A program made the translations under genes and the position numbers. Below, in pieces: positions 8,541 through 16,309 of a DNA stretch of 43,448 nucleotides; position 1 is the first letter of the stretch, and each line of letters opens with the position of its first letter. This DNA comes from Streptomyces lycii (GTDB taxonomy: Bacteria > Actinomycetota > Actinomycetes > Streptomycetales > Streptomycetaceae). The stretch lies in assembly GCF_009735685.1 (NCBI RefSeq), contig NZ_WHPN01000299.1, positions 1 through 43,448 of the forward strand, written 5' to 3'. A model generated the notes under the pieces. It searched no databases and was not told the DNA's origin. It worked only from the letters and a program-made list of their open reading frames with translations.

Positions 8541-9380
8541 ATGAAGATCCGGCACACGACCCGTCTCGCGGCACGCGCCGCGCTGCCCGCCGCGCTGGCG
8601 GTCGCCCCGGTGGTCGCACCCGCGGTCGCCGCTCCCGCGGTGGCCGCGGAGGGCGGGAACCCGAGGGCGTACCAGATCGATCTGGCGCAGCTGAACGACT
8701 CGGGCGCCTCCGGGACCGCGATGCTCAGCCTGGAGGGGCGTCAGCTGACCGTCATGATCCGGGCGGAAGGCCTGGTACCCGGTCAGCCGCACGCCCAGCA
8801 CATCCACGGCTCCACCGACGGCCACGACTTCCACTGCCCGGACGCGGGCGCCGACCGGGACGGCGACGGGATCGTCACCACCTCCGAGGGCCTGCCGGTC
8901 TACGGCGGCATCAACATCTCGCTGACCACCGAGGGCGACACCTCTCCCGACAGCGGTCTCGCCGTCGACCGGATGCCGGCCGCCGACGCGAACGGCACCC
9001 TCCGCTACGAGCGCACGCTCGTGGTGGCCCAGGACGTCGCCGACCACATCCGGGACCTGCACGTCGTGCAGCACGGCATCGACCGGAACGGGAACGCGGA
9101 GTACGACTTCGGCGCGGGCAGGAGCGACCTCGACCCGAAGCTGCCCCAGGAGGCCACGGCACCGGCCGCCTGCGGCCTCGTCGAGGGCGCGGCGGTGGGC
9201 TCCGTGCCGGTCGGCGGTGTGGAGACGGGCACCGGTCCGGCCGGGGACGCGCGGACCGGCACCGCACCGGCCGGTGACGGCTCCGCTCCGGCGCCGTACG
9301 CCGCCGCAGGGACCCTGCTGGCCGCGGCCGGAGGCGCTCTCGCGCTGTCCCGCCGGCGCGCCGCCCTCCGGAACCGGTGA
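8541..9380 (+). CDS. Secreted CHRD domain protein with C-terminal membrane tail
   Basis: A 279-residue exported protein. It has a signal peptide of about 36 residues, rich in Ala and Val, then a CHRD-type beta domain with a His cluster (HAQHIHG, about 84-90) that may bind metal, and an EF-hand-like loop DRDGDGIVTTSEG (105-117). A Gly/Thr/Pro-rich spacer (about 215-250) leads to a hydrophobic segment ending in RRR near the C-terminus, the layout of a cell-wall sorting tail but without LPxTG. CHRD proteins have no settled enzymatic role. The class F sortase gene begins 15 bp downstream, so the two are almost surely an operon and this is the obvious candidate substrate or partner. Confidence 0.85.
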   Translation: MKIRHTTRLAARAALPAALAVAPVVAPAVAAPAVAAEGGNPRAYQIDLAQLNDSGASGTAMLSLEGRQLTVMIRAEGLVPGQPHAQHIHGSTDGHDFHCPDAGADRDGDGIVTTSEGLPVYGGINISLTTEGDTSPDSGLAVDRMPAADANGTLRYERTLVVAQDVADHIRDLHVVQHGIDRNGNAEYDFGAGRSDLDPKLPQEATAPAACGLVEGAAVGSVPVGGVETGTGPAGDARTGTAPAGDGSAPAPYAAAGTLLAAAGGALALSRRRAALRNR

Positions 9381-9395
9381 GGGGGAGGAGACGCC

Positions 9396-10076
9396 ATGAC
9401 GCACACGACGGGACCGGGCAGCCGCCGGTCACGCCGCCGGAGGGTCCCCCTCGCCGTCCTCGCCGCCGTCCTCACCGTGCTGGCGGCGGTGGGCGCCGGA
9501 CTGGCGCTGACCATGGCGGAGGAGCCACCGTCCGGGCGGGGTTCACAGGCCGCGCCGCCCGCGGGCCCCGGGGACGCGGGCGGTACCGGGGCGGGCGGCG
9601 GAGGCGACGGGAAGGCGCTCGGCGCCTCTCCCCCGCGGCGGATCGCGATTCCGTCGCTCGGGGTCTCCTCCACGCTGGAGGAGCTGGGCCTCGGCGAGGG
9701 CGGCGCGATGGACACCCCGCGGGACCCGGACAAGGCCGGCTGGTACACGCCGGGGCCCGCGCCGGGCGCGGTCGGCCCGGCGGTGATCGCCGGACATGTC
9801 ACCTGGGACGGCGAGCCGTCGGTGTTCCACGGTCTGACGGCCATGAGGAAGGGGGACCGCATCGAGGTCGAGCGCGAGGACGGCCGCACCGCCGTGTTCG
9901 GCGTGGACCGGATCGCCCGCTACCCCAAGGCCGACTTCCCGACGCTGGAGGTGTACGGCAACGTCGACCACGCCGCGCTGCGCCTGATCACCTGCGGCGG
10001 CGCCTACGACGAGTCGGACAACCGCTACGCGGACAATGTGGTGGTCTACGCGTCGCTGGCCGGCAGCCGGCCGTGA
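9396..10076 (+). CDS. Class F sortase
   Basis: A 226-residue membrane-anchored transpeptidase. An Arg-rich N-terminus and one membrane helix (about 17-40) are followed by a disordered Gly/Pro linker and the sortase beta-barrel. The catalytic triad is visible as H134 (VIAGHV), C200 (RLITCGG) and R210 (DNRYADN). Sortases cut at a sorting signal and attach the protein to the wall. Class F enzymes are typical of actinobacteria and few substrates are known. The start follows GGGGGAGGAG. It is co-transcribed with the CHRD protein, and a strong hairpin starts at its stop codon, closing the two-gene unit. Confidence 0.93.
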   Translation: MTHTTGPGSRRSRRRRVPLAVLAAVLTVLAAVGAGLALTMAEEPPSGRGSQAAPPAGPGDAGGTGAGGGGDGKALGASPPRRIAIPSLGVSSTLEELGLGEGGAMDTPRDPDKAGWYTPGPAPGAVGPAVIAGHVTWDGEPSVFHGLTAMRKGDRIEVEREDGRTAVFGVDRIARYPKADFPTLEVYGNVDHAALRLITCGGAYDESDNRYADNVVVYASLAGSRP

Positions 10077-10103
10077 GCCCGGCCCCGGGGCCCGGCCGGG
10101 CTC
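10075..10103 (+). terminator. Hairpin after the sortase gene
   Basis: Perfect 10-bp arms, GAGCCCGGCC and GGCCGGGCTC, with a nine-base GC loop. It starts at the sortase stop codon and lies between two convergent genes, so it may serve both. Confidence 0.65.
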
Positions 10104-10114
10104 CGGACCCCCGC

Positions 10115-10564
10115 TCAGGCCGTGGCCCCGCGTCCCGGCCCGGCCTCGTCCGCGTACGCCCAGCCCGACCAGCGGTCCACGGCGATCTCGACCACCGGCC
10201 CCGCGGGCGGCAGCCGCGCGTACTGCGGGTAGCGGGCCGTCAGCAGGGCGAGCGGACGGGACCGGTCCGCGGTCTCGCCGAGCAGCCGCGCGGTGCCGTC
10301 GGCGCGCGCCCACCACAGCCGGCTCCAGTCCTCGTCGTACACGTCGACCAGGGCGGAGACCGCGGGGTTCCGCGCGATGTTCCGCAGCCGCTTGAGGTCC
10401 TGGTGCCGTTTCGGCTTGTGGTCCACGGCGAGCAGGACCAGGTCCCCGTCGACGGCGAAGGTGGCCGGGACCAGGTGCGGGTGCCCCCCGGTGTCCGCGG
10501 TCGCGAGCCGCAGCACCCGGCCGCCCGCGAACCTCCGCCGTGCCTCCTGCGCCGCGAGCCTCAT
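10115..10564 (-). CDS. PPOX-class (TIGR03668-like) F420-dependent oxidoreductase
   Basis: A 149-residue split beta-barrel protein like the TIGR03668 family of putative F420-binding oxidoreductases. Recognisable blocks are RVLRLATADTGGHPHLVPATFAVDGD, HKPKRHQDLKRLRNIARNPAVSALVDVYDEDW and WARADGTARLL. The family binds a deazaflavin or flavin; the substrate is unknown. The ATG at 10564 is chosen because homologues start with MRL just before the helix leading into RFAGGRV, and because TAGCGT sits seven bases upstream as a leaderless -10 box. It diverges from an F420-type LLM enzyme whose promoter and start region mirror its own over 17 bp, which suggests the two are expressed together. Confidence 0.85.
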   Translation of the reverse strand: MRLAAQEARRRFAGGRVLRLATADTGGHPHLVPATFAVDGDLVLLAVDHKPKRHQDLKRLRNIARNPAVSALVDVYDEDWSRLWWARADGTARLLGETADRSRPLALLTARYPQYARLPPAGPVVEIAVDRWSGWAYADEAGPGRGATA

Positions 10565-10664
10565 GCCGGCGACGCTACCGCCCGGCAGCCGCGTTCCGCC
10601 CGGGACGCACCGGGCCGCGCGGTCCCGGGCGCGGCGCGGCACGGCGTGTAGCGTCGCCGGCATG
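10562..10664. promoter_or_regulatory. Mirrored leaderless promoters of a divergent oxidoreductase pair
   Basis: The 17-bp sequence GTAGCGTCGCCGGCATG occurs at 10648-10664 on the plus strand and, identically, on the minus strand at 10578-10562. In each case ATG is the start codon of the gene and TAGCGT lies seven bases before it. This fits a TANNNT -10 box with transcription starting at the ATG. The two arms are 69 bp apart. Confidence 0.7.
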
Positions 10665-11501
10665 GAGTACGGCGTTCTGATGTTCCCCACGCACGACGCG
10701 ATCGACCCGGCGACGCTGGCTAAGGAGACCGAGAGCCGCGGGTTCACGGCGCTGCTCTTCCCCGAGCACAGCCACATCCCGGTCAGCCGGGAGTCCCCCT
10801 ATCCCGGCGGCGGCGAGCTGCCGCGCATGTACGCCCACACCTACGACCCCTTCGTCGCGCTCACCGCGGCCGCCTGCGCGACCAGCACGCTGTGTGTCGG
10901 CACCGGGATCTGCCTGGTGGCGCAGCGGGACCCGATCCACACCGCCAAGGAGGTCGCGAGCCTGGACCACCTGTCCGGCGGACGGTTCCTGTTCGGCGTG
11001 GGCGCCGGCTGGAACCGTGAGGAGATGGCCGACCACGGCACCGACGCCCGGACCCGGATGCGCCGGATGGCGGAGAACGTCAAGGCCATGAAGGAGCTGT
11101 GGACGAAGGACGAGGCCGAGTTCCACGGCGAGTTCGTCGACTTCCCGCCCTCGTGGGCCTGGCCGAAGCCCGCCCGGCGCCCGCACCCGCCGGTGCTGGT
11201 CGGCGGCAACGGCCCGACCGTCGAGGACCGGGTGCTGGACTTCGGCGACGAGTGGATGCCGCAGGGCGTGGGGCTCGACGGCATGGCGGAGTTCGCGGGC
11301 CGGGTCCGCCGGCTGCGGGAGCGGGCCGCCGACGCCGGACGCGGCCGGATCCCGGTCTCCATGTTCTACGGTGCGCCGGACCCGCGCACGCTGGAGGCGT
11401 ACGCCGAGGCGGGGGTCGACCGGGTCTTCTTCGGGGTCGACTCCGAGGAACGGGAGACGGTGCTCTCCCAGCTGGACCGGCTGGCGGCCCTGACCGGCTG
11501 A
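10662..11501 (+). CDS. LLM class F420-dependent oxidoreductase
   Basis: A 279-residue luciferase-like (TIM-barrel) oxidoreductase of the TIGR03619 type, which generally uses coenzyme F420. Typical blocks are ESRGFTALLFPEHSHIP, STLCVGTGICLVAQRDPIHTAKEVASLDHLSGGRFLFGVGAGWN and HPPVLVGGNGPTVEDRVLDFGDEWMP. The substrate is unknown. The ATG is fixed by a TAGCGT box seven bases upstream and the divergent leaderless arrangement. No ribosome binding site is visible. It is likely co-regulated with the neighbouring PPOX protein. Confidence 0.9.
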   Translation: MEYGVLMFPTHDAIDPATLAKETESRGFTALLFPEHSHIPVSRESPYPGGGELPRMYAHTYDPFVALTAAACATSTLCVGTGICLVAQRDPIHTAKEVASLDHLSGGRFLFGVGAGWNREEMADHGTDARTRMRRMAENVKAMKELWTKDEAEFHGEFVDFPPSWAWPKPARRPHPPVLVGGNGPTVEDRVLDFGDEWMPQGVGLDGMAEFAGRVRRLRERAADAGRGRIPVSMFYGAPDPRTLEAYAEAGVDRVFFGVDSEERETVLSQLDRLAALTG

Positions 11502-11693
11502 TCACCGGGCATCCCGGCGGCGCGACGAGGCGCCCCGGTACGGACCCCCGGTCCGCAGCTCGTGCGGCCCGGGGGCTGCCCCGGCCGCGGGCCACGGGAC
11601 CGGGAGGCTTCCCGTCCGGGCACAGCGCGGAAGCCGCCGTTGTGGTGCCGGTCCCCATACCGGGCCGGCCGGGCCGCTCCTACGGTGCGCGGC

Positions 11694-12722
11694 ATGACCG
11701 CATCCAGAGCCGCATCACACCGCCGTGGCCTCGCGCTGCTCGGGGCCGCCGTGCTCGCCCTGCTGTTCCTGCCGCACACCGCGGCCCCCGCCCGCGGGGC
11801 ACCGCCACCGCCGCCCGGCTCCGCCACGGGGGCGTCCGCCGCCGTCGAGGAAGTGACCGGATTCGGGTCCAACCCGGGGGCGCTGCGGATGTTCCGACAC
11901 GTCCCCGACGGGCTGCCCGGCGGGCGGCCCGTCGTCGTCGCCCTGCACGGCTGTACGCAGAACGCCACCGGCTACGGCACGTCCTCCGGCTGGACGGAGC
12001 TGGCCGACCGCTGGGGCTTCTCCGTCGTACTGCCCGGCCAGACCGCGGCCAACAACCTCAACTCCTGCTTCAACTGGTTCCGGCCCGCGGACATCGGGCG
12101 CGGCGCCGGGGAGGCCGCCTCCATCGCCCAGATGGTCGACCGTCAGCTGGCCGACACCGGCGCGGACGCCGGCCGGGTCCATGTCACCGGGCTGTCCGCG
12201 GGCGGCGGCATGGCCGCGGTGATGCTCGCCGCGTATCCGGACAAGTTCCGGGCGGGCGGGGTCGTCGCGGGGCTGCCGTACGGCTGTGCGCAGGCCGCCG
12301 GGTCGCCGTTCGTGTGCATGTACGTCGGCGCGTCCCAGACACCGGGGCAGTGGGGCGACCGGGTGCGGGCGGCCGCGGGCTCCCACGACGGACCGTGGCC
12401 GAGGCTGGCCGTGCTGCACGGCACCGCCGACCGCACGGTGGTGCCGGCCAACATGACGGCCCTCGTGGCGCAGTGGACGGACCTGCACGGCACCGACCGG
12501 GAGCCCGATGTGAGCGACACCGTCGCCGGCCATCCGCACCGGGTCTACGAGAACGCCGCCGGGGAGCCGGTGGCCGAGACGTACGAGATCACCGGCATGG
12601 GCCACGGCCAGCCGGTGGACCCGGGCACCGGGCCGGAGCAGTGCGGCACGGCGGGCGCGTACAGCCTGGACGCCGGGCTGTGCGCGGCGCACCGGCTCGG
12701 CACCCTCTGGGGCCTGGGCTGA
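11694..12722 (+). CDS. Secreted PHB-depolymerase-type esterase (LpqC family)
   Basis: A 342-residue extracellular alpha/beta hydrolase of the esterase PHB family, which includes polyhydroxybutyrate depolymerases, feruloyl esterases and acetylxylan esterases. A signal sequence covers residues 1-36, followed by a Pro-rich stretch. Catalytic residues are S168 in GLSAGGG, D246 in LHGTADRTVV and H304 in MGHGQP; the oxyanion region is ALHGCTQN (84-90). Cysteines 87, 125, 198 and 208 may pair. The exact ester cannot be told. TACGGT lies seven bases before the ATG, so it may be leaderless, which is unusual for a secreted protein. A strong hairpin follows the stop. Confidence 0.88.
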   Translation: MTASRAASHRRGLALLGAAVLALLFLPHTAAPARGAPPPPPGSATGASAAVEEVTGFGSNPGALRMFRHVPDGLPGGRPVVVALHGCTQNATGYGTSSGWTELADRWGFSVVLPGQTAANNLNSCFNWFRPADIGRGAGEAASIAQMVDRQLADTGADAGRVHVTGLSAGGGMAAVMLAAYPDKFRAGGVVAGLPYGCAQAAGSPFVCMYVGASQTPGQWGDRVRAAAGSHDGPWPRLAVLHGTADRTVVPANMTALVAQWTDLHGTDREPDVSDTVAGHPHRVYENAAGEPVAETYEITGMGHGQPVDPGTGPEQCGTAGAYSLDAGLCAAHRLGTLWGLG

Positions 12723-12727
12723 GCCGG

Positions 12728-12761
12728 GCCCGGCCCGGTGCGGAAGGGCACCGGGCCGGGC
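12728..12761 (+). terminator. Strong hairpin after the esterase gene
   Basis: Perfect 14-bp arms (12728-12741 and 12748-12761) with a GGAAGG loop, six bases after the stop. It lies between convergent genes and could stop transcription from both sides. Confidence 0.75.
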
Positions 12762-12806
12762 GCACGGCGGCAGGGACCGGCGGGGCCGCCCGCCGGTGTC
12801 CGCGGC

Positions 12807-13793
12807 TCACCAGCGGGCGTGGACCTGCTCCCGGATGCGCCGGTCGTACAGGTCGCGCACGGCTTCGAGGGTGGCCGCGGGCAGCGCGGGCAGTCCGGCC
12901 GCCGCCGCCGCGTTGGCGCGGGCCTGCTCCGGGGAGCGAGCGCCGGGGATCACCGAGCTGACACCGGGCTGCTGGACGATCCAGCGGAGCGCCGTCTGCG
13001 CCGGGGTGGCTCCGGCCGGGGCGAGGTCCGCGAACTCCGCGGCGGCCTCCACACCGGTGGCGAAGTCGACACCGGAGAAGGTCTCGCCCTGGTCGAAGGC
13101 CTCGCCGCGGCGGTTGAAGGTGCGGTGGTCGTTCTCCGCGAAGACCGTCTCCCGGGTGTAGCGCCCGCTCAGCAGTCCGGAGGCGAGCGGCACCCGCGCG
13201 ATGATGCCCACACCGGCCTCGGCGGCGGCCGGCAGCACCTCCTCCAGCGGCTTCAGCCGGAACGGGTTGAGGATGATCTGCACACTGGCCGTGCCGGGAT
13301 GCCCGATCGCGGCGAGCGCCTCGGCGCAGGTCTCGACGCTGACCCCGTACGCCGCGATCCGCTTCTCGGCGACCAGGGTGTCCAGCGCCTCGAAGACCTC
13401 CCGCGAGGAGTGCACCGGCGTCGGCGGGCAGTGCAGCTGCACCAGGTCGAGCGTGTCGACGCCCAGGTTGGCCCGGGAACGGTCGGTCCAGGCGCGGAAG
13501 TTGTCCAGGGTGTAGTTCTCCGGGCGCTGCTCGGCGCGGCGCCCCATCTTGGTCGCCACGAACACCCCGGCGTCCGGCCGCTCCCGCAGGAAGCGGCCGA
13601 TCAGCTGCTCGCTGCGTCCGTCGCCGTACACGTCGGCCGTGTCGAAGAAGGTGGCCCCGGCGTCGGCCGCCGCGTCGAGTACGGCGAGGGCGTCCTCCTC
13701 GCGGACGTCTCCCCAGTCGGCGCCGAGCTGCCACGTACCCAGTCCGACGACGGACACCTCGCGGCCCGTCCTGCCCAGTTGTCGCTGTTCCAT
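12807..13793 (-). CDS. Aldo/keto reductase
   Basis: A 328-residue NADPH-dependent aldo/keto reductase with the complete catalytic tetrad: D51, Y56 (FFDTADVYGDGRSE), K82 (ATKMGRR) and H121 (LVQLHCPP). The barrel and the C-terminal nucleotide-binding part (SSVIPGARSPEQARANAAAA) are intact. It probably reduces aldehydes or ketones; the physiological substrate is unknown. The start has a TACGAT box six bases upstream and no ribosome binding site, so it looks leaderless with a promoter inside the end of the preceding nucleotidyltransferase gene, 33 bp away. Confidence 0.92.
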   Translation of the reverse strand: MEQRQLGRTGREVSVVGLGTWQLGADWGDVREEDALAVLDAAADAGATFFDTADVYGDGRSEQLIGRFLRERPDAGVFVATKMGRRAEQRPENYTLDNFRAWTDRSRANLGVDTLDLVQLHCPPTPVHSSREVFEALDTLVAEKRIAAYGVSVETCAEALAAIGHPGTASVQIILNPFRLKPLEEVLPAAAEAGVGIIARVPLASGLLSGRYTRETVFAENDHRTFNRRGEAFDQGETFSGVDFATGVEAAAEFADLAPAGATPAQTALRWIVQQPGVSSVIPGARSPEQARANAAAAAGLPALPAATLEAVRDLYDRRIREQVHARW

Positions 13794-13826
13794 GGGATGA
13801 TCGTACGTCTCCGCCGCAAGCCGAGG

Positions 13827-14873
13827 TCAGTCCCGGACCTGCGGGCAGGCGGCCGTGATCTCCGCCGCGGCCTCGCGCAGCCGGGGCAGGAAGGCGGCGA
13901 CCTCCCCGGCCCGTGCCCGCAGCGCCCCGGGCGTGCCGACGCCCAGGTCGGCGGCCAGCTCGGCGAAGCCCGCGGCGTGCCGGGCGGCGGACTCCGGTGG
14001 CGCGTCGGCCGCCAGGATCCTGCAACAGCGGGCGTAGGTCGCGGCGATCCAGAACACGGCTTCGCGGTGGTGCCCGGACGTGATCAGGGCGCGGCTGCCG
14101 TCGACGGCGACCGCGCGGGCGCGGGGTGTGATGTCGGAGGAGAAGGGGTACGGCGTGACCGCCACCCGTGCCGCCTCGTCGAAGGCCTTCGCCATGGCCC
14201 GCAGATGCCGCTCGACGCGCACGGCGGACATCCCGTCGCAGCCGAGCAGGGCCAGCAGCTCCTCCGTGAGCTGGGGGCGGCCGTGCCCGTCGAGGAGTTC
14301 ACGGACCGCGCTGTAGCGCCGCCGCACCGTCGGGTTGCGCAGCCCGGCGGTCAGCAGCACGTGGGTCGTGACGCCGGCGGGGAAGAGCCAGCCGGTCACC
14401 CGGTCGTGCGGCGGCGCGGAGACGTCGAGCCGTGCGAGCCCGCCCGTGATCCGGCGCTCCGCGTGTGCGCAGCGCCGGCGCACCCAGCGGCGGCGGGTGA
14501 ACTCCGGGGCGACGGCGTCCCGCAGCGCGGCCAGCCGGCCGGAGGGGTCGGCCAGGACCGTGTCGGTACGGAAGCTGCCCGCCAGATAGTACGAGCCGAG
14601 CACCCGCCCGGGAGTCGCGATCTCCTCACCCGGCAGGTCGCTGCCCTCGATCAGCACGCCCTCCCGGCGGAACTTGCCGGGCGCGGGGCGCGCGGGCCGG
14701 GCCCCCTCCTCGGTCACCAGCAGGACGTCGACGTCCGAGGTGACGGGAAGCTCGGCGTCCCCGGGCAGCCAGGCGGCCGAGCCGCTCACGAACGCTCCGG
14801 CGCAGCCGGGGGTGCGCTCCGTGTACGCGGCCGCCCACCGGGCCGCCACGGCTCTCGCCTCACTGACCCGCAC
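13827..14873 (-). CDS. Nucleotidyltransferase-fold protein
   Basis: A 348-residue protein with an N-terminal polymerase-beta-like nucleotidyltransferase domain: GSAAW (about 30-34) followed by the metal-binding pair in SDVDVLLV (about 46-53). The rest is alpha-helical and resembles the substrate-binding part of antibiotic or kanamycin nucleotidyltransferase-like proteins. The substrate is unknown. The GTG start at 14873 is preceded by GGGGAGGAG with good spacing, which beats earlier starts in the same frame that read as Arg/Gly-rich non-coding sequence. It is followed by the aldo/keto reductase on the same strand. Confidence 0.8.
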   Translation of the reverse strand: MRVSEARAVAARWAAAYTERTPGCAGAFVSGSAAWLPGDAELPVTSDVDVLLVTEEGARPARPAPGKFRREGVLIEGSDLPGEEIATPGRVLGSYYLAGSFRTDTVLADPSGRLAALRDAVAPEFTRRRWVRRRCAHAERRITGGLARLDVSAPPHDRVTGWLFPAGVTTHVLLTAGLRNPTVRRRYSAVRELLDGHGRPQLTEELLALLGCDGMSAVRVERHLRAMAKAFDEAARVAVTPYPFSSDITPRARAVAVDGSRALITSGHHREAVFWIAATYARCCRILAADAPPESAARHAAGFAELAADLGVGTPGALRARAGEVAAFLPRLREAAAEITAACPQVRD

Positions 14874-15034
14874 GTGCTCCTCCCCTCGCCCGCCGCTTCC
14901 GGCCGGGTCCGCACATCCTCCATCCGACGGCCCGCCCTGTCCCGCCCCGCCCCGCCGCGTCCCGTCTCCGGAGCGTTCCCGGATGCGGCGGCCGGACCAC
15001 ACCGGCGCGGCGGAGACGTACGGCCGGGAGACCG

Positions 15035-15097
15035 GTGCCGGCGTGCCCGCATGCCTGCGTACCGGCGTGCCCGCGTACCGGTGTGCCCGCGTACCGG
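15035..15097. repeat. 16-bp GC-rich tandem repeat
   Basis: Copies of GTRCCGGYGTGCCCGC at 15035-15050, 15059-15074 and 15075-15090, plus a partial copy at 15091-15097, with an eight-base interruption after the first. It sits in a gap between same-strand genes. Confidence 0.7.
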
Positions 15098-15123
15098 CGG
15101 CCTACCGGCTGTGGGGCTCACAA

Positions 15124-15162
15124 GCCTGCGGCGGCCCGGGCCGGAGCCGGACCGCCGCAGGC
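15124..15162 (-). terminator. Hairpin after the endonuclease gene
   Basis: Perfect 11-bp arms GCCTGCGGCGG and CCGCCGCAGGC with a GC-rich loop, 11 bases beyond the endonuclease stop codon. Confidence 0.75.
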
Positions 15163-15173
15163 GCGGGAACGTT

Positions 15174-16013
15174 TCAGCTCCAGATCGACGCGACCCACTC
15201 GGGGTGGTCGATGAACGGGTTCCGGTTGTGCTGGAACTGGTCGAAGATCACCTGGTTGCGGTTCTCCTCGAACGCGTCCGGCGGGTCCTGCTCGTGCCAC
15301 TCGCGCAGCACCGAGACCCGGCCCATCAGCGGCGCGGAGCCGTTGGAGACCTCGTCGTTGACCTCCAGGTCGGCGAAGCCGTCGCCGCCCTCGTACCGCA
15401 CCGCCATGTAGAAGATCATGCGGGCGACGTCGCCCTTGACCTCGTCACGGGGTTCCCAGGAGTCGCTGTCGGTGAAGTTGCCGGGCGCCTCGTCCGATTC
15501 CGTACCGCCCTCGTCGAAGTCCTTGTTGCCGCGGTCGCTGTTGACCGTGACGTCGGTGGGGCGCAGATGGTGCACGTCGGTGCCGGGTCCCGTGGCGGTG
15601 CCGAAGTCACCGTGAGACTTCGCCCACACGTGCTCGCGGTTCCACTGGTCGGCGTCGCCGCCGTTGTCCGACTTGCTCTGCGAGCGGCCGGTGTAGAGGA
15701 GGACCACGTTGGAGGCGTTGGCCGGGTCCTCGTCGGTGACCTTGAGCGCGTCCCAGACCTCGGAGTACGAGAGCTTCGTCTGATCGCTGATGATGCCGTG
15801 CAGGGCGTCCTTGAGTTCCTGGCCGCTCTTTCCCTCGGCGTCCTGGTAGTAGGTGTCGTCGTACGCGCCGGCCTGCGCGGTCGCGGCCGTCTCCGCCCGG
15901 CCGGCCGTGGTGTCCACGGTGGCGACCGCTGCCTGTGATCCGCCGACCGCGACCGACGCGCCGGCTATGAGGAGCGCGAACTGCTTCCAGCGAGTGACTC
16001 GTGTGGGGGGCAA
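15174..16013 (-). CDS. Secreted endonuclease I family nuclease
   Basis: A 279-residue exported nuclease of the Endonuclease_1 (EndA/NucM, His-Me finger) family, which cleaves DNA and sometimes RNA without strong sequence preference. Key blocks are NREHVWAKSHG (125-135, with N125 and H128) and DVHHLRPTDVTVNSDRGN (146-163), the beta-beta-alpha metal site. The proposed start is TTG at 16013 because AGAGGA lies five bases upstream and translation from it gives a compact signal peptide (RWKQFALLIAGASVAVGG). An earlier GTG at 16073 has no ribosome binding site and would bury that signal. It probably scavenges extracellular DNA. It is divergent from the signalling operon at 16310. Confidence 0.9.
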   Translation of the reverse strand: MPPTRVTRWKQFALLIAGASVAVGGSQAAVATVDTTAGRAETAATAQAGAYDDTYYQDAEGKSGQELKDALHGIISDQTKLSYSEVWDALKVTDEDPANASNVVLLYTGRSQSKSDNGGDADQWNREHVWAKSHGDFGTATGPGTDVHHLRPTDVTVNSDRGNKDFDEGGTESDEAPGNFTDSDSWEPRDEVKGDVARMIFYMAVRYEGGDGFADLEVNDEVSNGSAPLMGRVSVLREWHEQDPPDAFEENRNQVIFDQFQHNRNPFIDHPEWVASIWS

Positions 16014-16199
16014 AGGTGGTCCTCTTCTCGAAGCCTGCGCCGGACCCGCAACGCGCGTAGACAGGACCGGCACGGCCGAACCTCCGTTCGGCTGAGGAGA
16101 GTCTGCCCGCGGTGGATCACCACGGTGTGAACGCCCCGGAGGGGTTCGGTGAAGGACGTGCGACGAACGCCCGGGATTTGTGCCATAAGATGCCTCCGA

Positions 16200-16239
16200 C
16201 CACTCGCGGACCAGCCGGGATCCGACCGGCTGCGAGTGG
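16200..16239 (+). promoter_or_regulatory. Stem-loop in the leader of the phosphatase operon
   Basis: CCACTCGC at 16200-16207 pairs with GCGAGTGG at 16232-16239, and AGCCGG pairs with CCGGCT inside it. The left arm has a five-base bulge. It ends 70 bp before the proposed GTG. It could be a leader hairpin or an operator. Confidence 0.4.
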
Positions 16240-16309
16240 TCTCGAACATGTCGCGGCCAGTATGGTCCAGCACGTAAAGACGCCCCGACGGCGGTGGAGG
16301 GTGGGGGTT

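Larger units (their letters stand above)
14874..15173. other. 300-bp intergenic region with a minisatellite and a terminator
   Basis: It contains the upstream region of the nucleotidyltransferase gene (about 14874-14990), a 16-bp repeat cluster (15035-15097) and the endonuclease terminator (15124-15162). No gene is apparent. Confidence 0.6.

Noticed and set aside
12738..15938. A 1066-codon open frame on the plus strand
   Set aside because: It is antisense to three well-supported genes (aldo/keto reductase, nucleotidyltransferase, endonuclease) and has no recognisable domains.
16014..16073. Longer endonuclease with a GTG start at 16073
   Set aside because: No ribosome binding site is present there, and the extra residues would push the signal peptide inward. 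The TTG at 16013 has AGAGGA at good spacing.
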